From NCBI GenBank assembly GCA_932294295.1, contig OW028573.1, positions 50,748,329 through 50,812,328 of the forward strand: DNA of 64,000 nt. Direction: 5' to 3'. The stretch is from Alitta virens (taxonomy: Eukaryota > Annelida > Polychaeta > Phyllodocida > Nereididae). Positions 22,689 to 48,806 of this stretch are shown one piece after another (the first letter of the stretch is position 1; every line of letters starts with the position of its first letter). A program made the position numbers and the translations under genes. Below the pieces are notes generated by a model. That model saw only the letters and a program-made list of their open reading frames with translations, was not told the origin of the DNA and searched no databases.

Positions 22689-25600
22689 GTGTCTTTACAA
22701 CCAGTTCAAGTCCTCAGTGCTGGGGCAGAGGAGGAGAAGGGCGAGATTGCTCGCTTGGTGAGCCGTTTTGTTATAATCTTTTCTTTCGATCATTTCTTAT
22801 GATCATTGTATCAAATTTTGAACTGTATTTATTCTGATATGTCAAGAGAGCAACTGGTTAAGATGATTCTTTTACTTTGACAGTCATCATTTGTCGGAGC
22901 TATTGCTGTTGGTGATCTGATTAAAAGCACACTGGGTCCAAAGGGAATGGTGAGTTGACATATGTAGAAATGAACTGAAGTTTTCTATACAAATTTACAA
23001 AATGATTAGTATTTATTACATTATCGTTTTCTTCTTATAGGACAAAATATTGATGTCAATCAGTAGCACTGACACTCTTCAAGTGACCAACGATGGTGCC
23101 ACAATTCTGCGGGCCATTGGTGTCGACAACCCTGCTGCTAAAGTACTTGTTGGTAAGCATTTTGGTCCACGCTACCTTGTCGGGAGATTAAATTGAGCAT
23201 GCACAAATGTTGTATTTGATTTAATTAACTCTGTGATTTTAAAATTTGCTTCAGATATCTCGAAAGTTCAGGATGATGAGGTTGGAGATGGCACAACATC
23301 GGTTACAGTGCTTGCTTGTGAGTTGTTAAAGGAAGCAGAGAATTTGATTTCTCAAAAGATCCATCCTCAGACTGTCATTGCAGGGTGGAGGAAAGCAACA
23401 GCTGCTGCCAGGCAGGCACTTGAAGCATCAGCCAAAGACCATGGGTATGTATACATTGTGCAAGTGACAATTTAATCGCTCCTAATTGCTCAGATAAGGA
23501 GTTGAAATAACAAGGAGTGCATATGAAATCCAGACTCTTAACAATGACAAAAAGTGTATGGTAGCCATGTCCTTTTTTATTTTTCTGTTTTGATAGTGAC
23601 AGGTAGTGTGCTCCATATCGTTTGATTCAAATCGATACGATACATATCGTCGATACAGTCAATCGATATTCGATACATATCATCGATATGCAGTTGGAAT
23701 AAAGAAATAGAATAAAATGGCTTAGGGACCACAAATTAATGTGGCCATTTTCCTTTTGAAGCCATATTAGTTTACGTTCCATCTATTTTGTTATCAGAAA
23801 ATCACTTTTCTTATATTTAGTTATTCATAAATCATACTTAACAATAATTTCTGGTAAGGTCTCCCAGAAAATGTACCACATGCACAATCTCTAAGATTAG
23901 TTTTGTTGTATATATTCCAGAACTGTGTAAAACTTATTCTCTATTATAATGGGTCAAAATAATGTAAGTCAGTTTTCAGCTTCTGTTTTAAAAGCCAAAT
24001 CTTGTAATAATAGCAAAAAAAGTGGACATCAATGAGGAATCCTACAACTCATATGTTGATGGTAACCTGAGGTTAAAGAGTAATAGTAATAGTAGGAAGT
24101 TAAATATTTTAATAGGCCTACAATCCTTTCTGTTTTGAATTGCAATTAACTATTGACACTTGCTGGGTTGTAGTCAAGTTCAGTTCACACTTTTGATTAA
24201 CACCTGTCATCATGTAGGCAACTTCCTAATTGCAATTCATCTAAGTTCAATTGATTTAGGATTGTACAAGACCATTTAAACACTTTCCCATCATGTAAAT
24301 ACAGTAATATGACGGTATCGTATCGAAAAACGGCGCGGCCGTACAGGTATTCATATCGGAGGCAGCGTACCGGTTTACTCGATAAATATCATACCGGTAT
24401 GGAGCACTAGTGACAGGCAACAAAAATCCAGTGCTTTCTGGTTAAGTTATAAGTACAATATGAAGTCATGACTAGAACATAGAGATTTAAGTTTCCAGAA
24501 CTAATACATCAGATGTGACCAATTTAAAAAAGGAGGCCAAGAAATCTTACTGATGTGTGAGTAAATTGTGATTTCAGTGGTGACCCAGCGGAATTCAGAA
24601 AGGACCTGCTCAACATCGCCAGAACAACATTAAGCTCCAAGATCTTAACACACCACAAGGACAAATTTTCCAATCTAGCAGTAGATGCAGTATTGAGGCT
24701 AAAGGTCAGTTTGTCCCCAGTGCTTCTTTGGTCATGCACTGTTAGTGTGAAGCAGTCTTTTACTGTACAGGGTTGCACAGGGTAATTATCTGGTCACAAC
24801 CTTATGTGAATGTGGTATGTGGCTATGTATAATTGATTCCACCAATTGTTTGTCAAAAAGAATGACAATAAGAGTGATGATTGTGTGATTTTGTTAATTA
24901 CAGAGCAGCGGTAATCTAGATGCTATTCAAATCATCAAGAAATTAGGTGGAGCTTTGGCAGATTCCTATTTGGATGAAGGGTTTCTGCTAGACAAGAAAA
25001 TAGGTGTCAATCAGCCTAAACGTGTAGAAAATGCCCAGATACTCATTGCTAACACCCCAATGGATACTGATAAAATCAAGGTACGTGTACTGCTAGAGGA
25101 GATATTTTACATCCATATTCCTCTCTACTAGACTCTGGAAATTAAGCTCAGATGCCAGTCATGTTTCACATAATTTCACCAAAAGTGTTGTCTTCATTTC
25201 AGGTCTTTGGTTCCAAAGTACGTGTTGATGCAATTTCTAAAGTCGCTGAACTAGAATTAGCAGAAAAAGAGAAGATGAAAGATAAAGTGGAAAAAATCCT
25301 TAAGCACAAATGCACTGTGTTTATTAACAGGTACTGATTTAGTTATATATTATTTGCACAATTGCTTGTTAATATTTGCATTATTTTGATGTGCAATTTC
25401 TTTTAGTTTTCATATTTCATTAATTGTAAAAAATATTTCCATCCAGACAACTCATCTACAATTACCCTGAGCAATTGTTTGCCGATTCTGGAGTGATGGC
25501 CATTGAACATGCAGATTTTGAAGGTGTTGAGAGACTTGCGCTAGTCACAGGTAGGAGGCAGAAATTTGTAATTGTTGATGGGATGTTCCTGTTCTCATGA

Positions 25601-27752
25601 ACAAACTTTCCAGTTACTTAAGTTTCTTAAATGTTTAAATTGTTTGTGCAAAGTCAGAAACAGAAGGAGTGTCACATATTTATGTAACTGGAATGCTTCA
25701 TAAGGTATCCACATACAATTAAACCATGGCAAAAATATGATGCATTTAATTACCATCAGTGAATGTGTACTCTAAGGTCTTGGACAATTGTCTAGAAAGG
25801 AAAATTCAATTGCAAAAAATAAAATAAAAATTAGAAACATATTTGGTAAGAGAAATATTCATTATTAAAGTGATACTCCTTGAATCCCATGTAGAAAATC
25901 TGGCCTTAACTAAATTCCCAGAGTTTATGCCATTACACTCTTATATATGACAACAGCTTTCCACCACAATCATACAATAAAGTAAGCTCTATTAATTAAG
26001 GAGTAATTAGCCCTCAACTTTCTATAGGTGGCCCACCAATATAACTGGGTCAAATTTAAAGTGGCCTAGACTCTGGTGACTCACTAGGTTGCCATGGTTA
26101 CAAAATTATTGCAGCCACCACTGACCACTGCTTACCCACTTGGTGACAGGAAGATGGCTCTGAGTGGTTGATTCTTGTAACTGTCACTCTTGACCAAAAA
26201 TGTGGATTTACAATGATGAAGTGGGATAAATATTGATGAAAACCTGCTGTAATGACACTAGACAGTCACTGCAAACTATTGCGAGTACTTTCTGGGGGAA
26301 AGGAAATAGGTCAATTTTTAGATATATTCAAGGAGTATCACTTTAAATAATTTATATTAGGAATGCATGTATTTAAGAATAACTGATTTATTTGCAGGTG
26401 GTGAGATTGTTTCCACTTTTGATAACCCTGAGCATGTTAAGCTTGGCCAATGTGATGTCATCGAAGAAGTCATCATTGGGGAGGACAGACTGATAAAATT
26501 TTCTGGTGTCAAACTCGGTGAAGCTTGCACGATCATTATCAGAGGAGCTACACGACAAATTCTTGATGAGGCTGAGCGGTCACTTCATGATGCTTTGTGT
26601 GTGTTGTCTCAGACTGTGAAAGAGACAAAGACAGTTTATGGAGGAGGTACGCAGAATTGCTTGAAAAAAAAATGCAATAAACCTTATTTCAATCAATAAG
26701 CCTTGAATTTTGGTAGAACTCTTAATTACATTAATGGAACATTTATATTGGTTATTCATTCTATAGCAGAAATCGAAACTTTGCTTAACTCAAGTAAAAT
26801 CAGGTGGTTCAATGAAATTAACTTTGGTGATTTTTATTTGGCCCACTTCTTAATAACAAACTTCATTTGACATGTTTTAAGTGCCAAACTGCGTGGAGTG
26901 TTAGGAAACTTTAATATCACAAATTCGTTAGATTAAATATATAGCCATGAAGTGCCCAGTAAATAATGATGACTGTTTCATTTTGTTTTGCAGGCTGCTC
27001 GGAGATGTTGATGGCCAATGCAGTTTCAGATCTGGCCGCAAAAACCGCCGGCAAAGATGCTGTTGCAATTGAAGCTTTTGCTAGAGCCCTTAGACAGGTA
27101 ATGTTGCTGTCTGAACATAGCGTTTCGTCTTTAGCTGACTCTTGCATGTTTTCCTTGTGTTGTTAATCTTGATGGATCAACATTGTAAATGAAGCTCATT
27201 TTGATCTTAATATTACTATGAATCGTGTAGATTCCGTAATGGTCTGTTGCATTGATGTTTATTTTTTGACTGATATCAAATTGTGACATTTGATCAGTCA
27301 AGAACTGTTGTAGAATTTTGATTCATTAATTATCTGATTGGAACTTAAATATTGTTTTCAGCTGCCAACTGTGATTGCCGATAACGCTGGCTATGACAGT
27401 GCTGAGTTAGTAGCTCAATTACGTGCTAATCACACAGAGGGTCATTCCACCTATGGTTTGAGTAAGTATAACATTGTATTGTACGCTTATATCTGGCAAT
27501 ATGTATAGAAAGTATGTTTATCATATTGTCTAATTATTTCTATGGCAATTATTATATTATTCCTTTATTTCTTTATTAGACATGGACGAAGGAATCGTCG
27601 GTGACATGTGTCAGCTAGGTATCACGGAATCTCTACGAGTGAAGCGTCAAATCCTTCTCAGTGCTTCGGAAGCTGCCGAGATGATCCTCCGTGTAGATAA
27701 CATCCTGAAAGCAGCGCCTCGACAACGTGTCCCTGACCATGGTCACTGTTAG
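22689..27752 (+). CDS. CCT2: CCT2, T-complex protein 1 subunit beta (exons 2-13)
   Basis: Beta subunit of the cytosolic TRiC/CCT chaperonin, an ATP-driven double ring that folds actin, tubulin and WD40 proteins. Exons: 22689-22757, 22884-22949, 23041-23152, 23255-23444, 24578-24704, 24904-25080, 25203-25330, 25447-25550, 26398-26646, 26994-27097, 27362-27461, 27580-27752. They total 1,599 nt (532 residues plus stop), close to the 535 of vertebrate CCT2 once a first exon of one or two codons is added. Visible group II chaperonin motifs are TLGPKGMDKIL, NDGATIL, the catalytic GDGTTSV and, near the end, YGGGCSEML. The protein ends in RVPDHGHC. All introns are GT-AG and phases agree. The 5' exon is not certain. 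Introns 5 and 9 of the gene (counting the missing exon as 1) carry MITEs. Confidence 0.96.
23604..24409. mobile_element. hAT-like MITE in CCT2 intron, 8-bp duplication
   Basis: An 806-bp non-coding element begins TAGTGTGCTCCATATCG and ends, reverse-complemented, TAGTGCTCCATACCGG. It is flanked by the perfect 8-bp direct repeat GTGACAGG (23596-23603 and 24410-24417), the duplication length diagnostic of hAT transposons. Subterminal DNA is rich in CGATA/TATCG words at both ends. No transposase is present, so it was mobilised in trans. Confidence 0.8.
25869..26342. mobile_element. MITE flanked by TTAA in CCT2 intron
   Basis: A 474-bp element has the 16-bp inverted termini AGTGATACTCCTTGAA (25869-25884 and 26327-26342) and TTAA directly outside each end (25865-25868 and 26343-26346). 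TTAA duplication is the hallmark of piggyBac-type insertion. The termini do not show the usual piggyBac CCC start, so the superfamily is inferred from the target site only. No coding capacity. Confidence 0.7.
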
Positions 27753-27888
27753 GTTAACCTTAGCGTGAATTATTTACATTTATTTAATTGGTGTGTTCTA
27801 CTATATTTGGTGGTTCAGTTGTGAGAATTGCTTTGTAATCAACACAAACTCCACCAATCTTCTGTTTGTTTATCTTTTTTTACGCAGT

Positions 27889-27894
27889 AATAAA
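27889..27894 (+). terminator. CCT2 polyadenylation signal AATAAA
   Basis: Canonical AATAAA 137 nt after the CCT2 stop codon, followed by T/GT-rich sequence (GAGTGTTTTT) within about 40 nt. The assignment rests on position and the canonical hexamer. Confidence 0.65.
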
Positions 27895-28063
27895 ATATCG
27901 CTCCATAAAAGGATTGCATATACTTTTGAGTGTTTTTACGATAAACAGTCGTTTTGTGTCCTATTGGAATTCTTCTGTCAGTTCGCGTAAGCAGTTAGCT
28001 GAAAGCCTGACATAGACTTATAATTGTTCATATATATTCCATAACATAGAGGCAGGGGCCTTA

Positions 28064-28293
28064 GGGCTGTTCCATTTAAAAGTGTGGGATAGGGGTGGAA
28101 AGGAAGGTTTTTGAAAAAGCAGGGGAGGCGAAATTGTTGACCAGTATTTTCTTAATGACGAAAAAAAGGGGCTGGGTAGGAAGTCTGTCAAAAAAGGGGG
28201 GGGGGGCCTCGGAGGGGGGTCTGTCAAAAAGGGGGGGGGGTGTTTTAAAATGTTCCTGTCCTAACCCCCAACACTTTTAAATGGAACAGCCCC
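28064..28293. mobile_element. MITE family A, copy 1 (G-rich core)
   Basis: A 230-bp element with inverted termini GGGCTGTTCCATTTAAAAGT at the left and the same sequence reverse-complemented at the right (about 28271-28293). The core is purine-rich with several runs of 6-10 G on the plus strand (28194-28240). A second copy, with the same termini, lies at 55359-55566 in the RNF213-like gene. The target duplication is unclear. The superfamily is unknown. Confidence 0.7.
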
Positions 28294-28978
28294 GTATGAG
28301 CATATTCTATCTCATAAGGCCATACTTCTCCTTTTTACGATTGATCTTGGCCAGTTGTGATGTCAGGACAAAATATATGTTAAATTTTCAATTTTTCTAG
28401 TGTTAGCAAATTGATTTTGAAAAATAAAATGCCATTTTTGCTTTTGGTGGTAAAAAAAAATGCTAACTATATAAGTAGTATAACCTTCTCATACTTAAAT
28501 AGGTAATTATTGCTGGATTTTCTACAATGCATGTAAATACATGGGTTGGTCCATCAATCATAGAATATGTTGTGGCCTGAAAGAATTCCCAAAGAAGGGG
28601 TTCGCCTTTGGAAATGAGTTATGCCTGATTGCTAACAAAGATGAAAGTTTTTCAAGGTCACTTGATGATCACAGTCATTATTGGGTAGGATTCTGCATCA
28701 TTAAATATGCAAGGGCATTGGCATCTATTGTTCTGGTGCTGAACAGGCCCAGCTGGGCCGACTACATCTCTCCTAGCAACCCATCAATTATTCACTTGCT
28801 CCTCTCCATCACCTTGTGATGTTTACTTGAGCTGCTGCAGTTGTGAATCTTAAGCTGTTTTCAATTGAGTGGGATTTTTCTGAGATAATATGAGTGATTG
28901 TGTGATGAACATTTGGCAAGTTTCATGAAATATAGATTTTAGAGGGGACAACTGATATAAATCAGACGCAGGATTACC

Positions 28979-30280
28979 ATGTGGGAATTACAGCCAAGGA
29001 ACGCATCTCATATCCCAGGGCCTAAAAAGACCATGTATGCTTGGGCAAGAAAAAGGGGTGCGTCTCGAGTGCCTTGTGGTCACCGTCGGGGAAGTCATGG
29101 TCCATGTTTGGATATTCAAGGATTTCCAATTTTGAAGTCTGATCCTTACATGTCATTAGAAACGCCCATTCCTCGAGTGTCAATTAACATGCTACCTCAA
29201 AGTTATAGACAAAGACAACTCAGACCACATACTGTTCACCTCTCAATGAATGTTGAAAAGCAGCGACAGAACACAGCAAGAACGTCTTATTCTGAAGGTT
29301 TACCTCCTTTGTCCTTGCATCAAAGACATCAGCTTGGTCGTGAACCCCCTTCAGCATGTTGGTATCACAATGTAATGGAGCAGGAGTACTTTCGCATGAG
29401 GAGTGTGTTAAGTGCTGGCTCTGATCAGAGTACCAAGAACACCAGTCGAGGCAGGCAATCTCGAAAGATTATAAAACCTGCAACAATTTTGCTAGAACAG
29501 CCAAGTGAATATGATGCCAGTACCCAGGCCCATTCTCAAGTCATAGATACCAGTTCATCTGTGTATGATATTTCTACAGATCATCTGTCTGCTGATGGAA
29601 GTGCTTCCTACAACATCAATGAAACAACATCTGAGCTTGGAATTGATGCTGTAGATTCTGAGCTGGCTGATTTGATGGAGAAAAGTACCAGTCAGACTGA
29701 CAAATCATCTCATCCTCCTACACCAACAGAGATGGTGTTGCGAGAGAATGATCCATCTCTACAGAACATTTCAACCCTTGATGAAGATGTAGAGTGCGAT
29801 GCAATCACGGTTCCTGTTGCTATTGGAAGTGAAGGAGAGGACCTATCTAGCCCAGTGGAAGGTGGTGAAAGCACTACTGAAGAGATTTTGACTGGGTCAC
29901 AGAAACAGCTGGAAAATGAAAAAGAAACAACCACTCATCCTGATGAGAACATTCATGTGCAATCTGAACAACCTGAAAAACAGTCCGTGAAAGAGGATAG
30001 TGCAAGAGGCACCCCTGGTACAGAAAATGAAACTGAAAAATCCAAGGAGAGTGGAACTTCAGAACCAGAAACACCTGACGGAGAAAATGACATTATTGAC
30101 GATCTACAAAATGAGACACACGATGACAAGCAGCATGGCAGAAATGAAGTTACCAGTTCAGATGAGCAACCTGGTGATACGGAAACTTTACACTCTGACA
30201 CAACAGATGAGCTTGAATCTTCCGCTCCTGGAGAGAAAGTACAGCCTGAAACTGAGTTACAGCAGCAGAACAATCAATAG
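28979..30280 (+). CDS. Unrecognised intronless reading frame, 433 codons
   Basis: I do not recognise this protein. The ATG has A at position -3, and an in-frame stop lies 19 nt upstream, so the frame is bounded unless an upstream exon is spliced in. Residues 1-165 are basic and contain tracts such as KKTMYAWARKRGASR, CGHRRGSHGPC and PLSLHQRHQL, with many Arg, Pro and His. Residues 166-433 are acidic and low in complexity, rich in Glu, Ser, Thr, Asp and Gln, and surely disordered. No signal peptide or membrane segment is visible. The 1.3-kb open frame, far longer than chance frames nearby, and the switch in composition argue that it is a real gene or a long terminal exon. It lies between CCT2 and DNMT1 on the same strand, too far from either to be one of their exons. 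Confidence 0.7.
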   Translation: MWELQPRNASHIPGPKKTMYAWARKRGASRVPCGHRRGSHGPCLDIQGFPILKSDPYMSLETPIPRVSINMLPQSYRQRQLRPHTVHLSMNVEKQRQNTARTSYSEGLPPLSLHQRHQLGREPPSACWYHNVMEQEYFRMRSVLSAGSDQSTKNTSRGRQSRKIIKPATILLEQPSEYDASTQAHSQVIDTSSSVYDISTDHLSADGSASYNINETTSELGIDAVDSELADLMEKSTSQTDKSSHPPTPTEMVLRENDPSLQNISTLDEDVECDAITVPVAIGSEGEDLSSPVEGGESTTEEILTGSQKQLENEKETTTHPDENIHVQSEQPEKQSVKEDSARGTPGTENETEKSKESGTSEPETPDGENDIIDDLQNETHDDKQHGRNEVTSSDEQPGDTETLHSDTTDELESSAPGEKVQPETELQQQNNQ

Positions 30281-31271
30281 ATAAACCTGATGATGAAGTC
30301 CTGAAAATTATGTGACTAATGAATTACCTGAATCTCAGTGAATCATTGACATTTGGTTTGTAAACCTTAATATATTTTACTAGGGGTACACTTTATCCCA
30401 TGTCGCCACAATATTTCAGCCTCTTAACACAGTCACGTACGTCGAACTGATCTTTCGGCCAGTTATAAGCGAGAAAGACTGCTTTATCTATAAATAGGCG
30501 CAAATGATAGATATATATATATATACACTTAAAATTAAGTAATTTTACCCAGTACGTGGCCATAGAAAGAAATAATCCGGGCAAAGCTAAAAAACATTTG
30601 CATTGCCCATACCACTTTAACAAACAATAAGTATCGATATTCTTTATCCTAGAAAAAAACAACCCTAAAGTTGATAGGGTAGGCGCTAGCTACGCCTCTG
30701 CCTATGCAGTAAATTCCGCTGGTGGTATTGAGGAATTTCATACAATCTATTTTGACATTCAATGGACCATAAGATCTAAAAGGGGGGGGGAAAAAAACAA
30801 AAATAACTTTTGCGGACCTAACAATCAAATTGTTACTTGTGCAGCAAACCCTCAACGAACGAATGGTAGTGGCGCGACTAATAAGAATGCCCAGCAGCCC
30901 AGAAGCCTTCAAGTCCATCTTATAGGATAAATTTGTATATGGTCTGACAGTATGCTGGATTATAAAACTGAAACATACACAAAACATGTATATATCATCC
31001 ATGTACAATAACTATAAGTAATAGGGAAACAAAAATGTATGAATTTCTCCTATAGATAGTTTGTGAAATTTATGACTTGTAAAAACTTAGATATTATTAT
31101 ACATATATTTCGAATCATGGTGAGATACATTCGTCATACACAATAAACAAATACTTCACATTGAACAACTACAATTTGAATATGGAATGATTAGAATAGG
31201 GTTGTTTAATTTGACTTTTTAATTATTTCATACTTATTCATGGAAAATATGATTGAATTATTGCTATTGAA

Positions 31272-31883
31272 TTTTACCAAGCTCCCCTGGTATCATTTTG
31301 CAAGCCACCCAAAATTGTTTTTCATCCGCACGTCAATTTTTAATTTTTCACATGTTCATTTTTTTTTATCTGTGCTTTCATTGTTTCATCCGCGCGTTAA
31401 TTTTTTATTAGCATGTTCATTTTTTCATCCATGCATTTATTTTTTTGCCGCGTGGTATTTTATTTATTTTTATTTAATAAAGACTGCTGTCTATCTTCCA
31501 CTAGAGGGCTCCTTATACCATCTCTTGTTTGACATTCAGTGAAATGGAGAGAGAATTGAGAGGTAATAGATATGCCTATTACATTTTGTGGTATCTTCTT
31601 TGCGTCATAATAAAACATTGCATCTTCTTTGCGTCATAATAAAACATTGCAGCTACATGTACACGGTGACCCTGAAGACTGTGCCAATTGCATCAAAATT
31701 TCAACCCTCAAATAAAATTACAATGCGCAAATCAAAATAACAACACCCAGATGAGAAAAACAACGCGCCGATGAGAATTACAACGCGCGGATCAAAATTA
31801 CAATGCACGGATTAGGAAAACAACACGCAGATGAGAAAAACAACACAGACCTTTTAAAATGATACCAGGGGAGCTTGGTAAAA
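31272..31883. mobile_element. Inverted-repeat element with about 20-bp subterminal repeats
   Basis: A 612-bp element has perfect 28-bp inverted termini starting TTTTACCAAGCTCCCCTGGT. Inside each end lie four to seven degenerate repeats of about 20-22 bp built on the word CATCCGCGCGTT followed by AATTTTT, in opposite orientation at the two ends (31320-31450 and 31725-31845). No open frame resembling a transposase is present. The layout, tandem repeats in inverted arms, is a miniature version of the foldback element at 16386-17812, but the sequence is unrelated. Confidence 0.7.
31593..31650. repeat. 29-bp tandem duplication
   Basis: Two perfect copies of a 29-bp unit starting ATCTTCTTTGCGTCATAATA lie head to tail in the middle of the 612-bp inverted-repeat element. 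Confidence 0.9.
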
Positions 31884-33088
31884 AAACAGCTAACTTTATT
31901 ATTCTCTAAGCATCAATAAGTCAAAAGATGATAAGAAGAGTAAAAATTGATTAAATATTATCCCGTCTTGTCTGACTTGTTTTGTTCATGACCTTTGACC
32001 TGACAAAAAATGAAGTAACTATCGTCTGCATGTATAAGCAATGCAAGCGTGATGCAAGTCGTACTGTCAATAATCAATTATATGTCATCACGTTTGCATC
32101 TGTAACTTCGTAATGGACAAGAATTAAAAAGACTTGGTATTAGTGTGTTCCATGCATGTGAATCATATTTCTAGGATGTCAGAGAGCCAAGTAACGAAAG
32201 GTTGTTTATGACGTGAATTAAACTATTTCCAACCAGTTTACATTAAATTAAAGATTTATTTCGTCTTATCTGAGAGTGAGACAATATAGAAATACTCAAG
32301 TCTTGAGGAGTGAGACAGCAACCAAATGATCGAGGGAGACTCATTCTGAAAGAGTGAGACTTGGCATGTCTGCAATTTTAGCACTGGAGGTAAAAATGAG
32401 TGAGACTTGGCATGTCTAATTTAGCGCTTGAGCGAAGGTGGGTAAACATTAATGGCAGCAAGGACAAAGTTTTCTCAACAGAGATTGCATGGATACATAC
32501 ACGATATATGGTAGACCTACATTGTACTATAGAGTTGTTCTCACTGGAACAAGCTATCTGTCGTTCTCATGCTTCGGCATTTTATTATTAAATAGATACA
32601 GAGTGTAAAAAGTTCGGAAAAAAATATATAATCTTTGCCCTGATGGGTGTCAACAGAATTGATGGTCACTACATGCCTCTAATTATGAAATTAACACTGT
32701 TTACATTAAGCTAGCGATATATTTGGGGGCAGAGATTGTTTTTTTTCGTGACATTAGTGTTATAGGTTCGTGGGGTATGCTGCTGCGGCAGCCTATGTTT
32801 TATTTTTGCATTGAAACGAGGTGGCGCCATTTTACGGTCTGGTGTCGCCATCTGGTAGAGATTTTTTTTAATAAAGTGCGCCATTCGGAACTACTAAAAT
32901 GCCAAACTCTTTCGCCTTCTCTATGGCCCCGCTCACCCTAAGTAAATAAAAAATAAGTCATTACCTAAGTCAGAAGATTTGGATTTAATAGACACACATA
33001 TACAAGGAGGAAAAAAATCAAACAAGAGTTGCTTGTTATCCCAAAGAGACATAAGTGTTGTGCCTGGTATGCATATTAGTCTGCTGCA

Positions 33089-33096
33089 TTTCGCGC
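33089..33096 (+). promoter_or_regulatory. E2F-type site upstream of DNMT1 start
   Basis: TTTCGCGC matches the E2F consensus TTTSSCGC exactly and lies 71 bp before the DNMT1 start codon. DNMT1 is a known E2F/Rb-regulated S-phase gene in mammals. Whether this is the active promoter, or the T-rich tract and CAG that follow at about 33101-33113 make a splice acceptor instead, cannot be decided here. Confidence 0.4.
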
Positions 33097-33166
33097 GTAA
33101 TTTTCATTTTCAGAGGGAAAGGAACCGAAGTGGACGGAACTGTTGGAATGCAAGCTAGGCTTTAAA

Positions 33167-48806
<15,640 letters not shown>

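Larger units (their letters stand above)
27753..28978 (+). other. CCT2 3' UTR and intergenic spacer
   Basis: This covers the CCT2 3' UTR with a polyadenylation signal at 27889, the 230-bp MITE at 28064-28293, and about 680 bp of AT-rich spacer before the next reading frame. No other gene was recognised. Confidence 0.5.
30281..33166. other. Intergenic spacer before DNMT1
   Basis: No gene was recognised. The stretch contains an (AT)n tract at 30512, a 612-bp inverted-repeat element at 31272-31883 with a 29-bp tandem duplication inside it, a repeated GTGAGACTTGGCATGTCT motif at about 32357 and 32400, and an E2F-type motif at 33089 just before DNMT1. Confidence 0.45.

Noticed and set aside
29710..30284. 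Several antisense and shifted frames over the orphan 433-codon frame
   Set aside because: They are shadows of the low-complexity acidic tail. The long forward frame explains the region.
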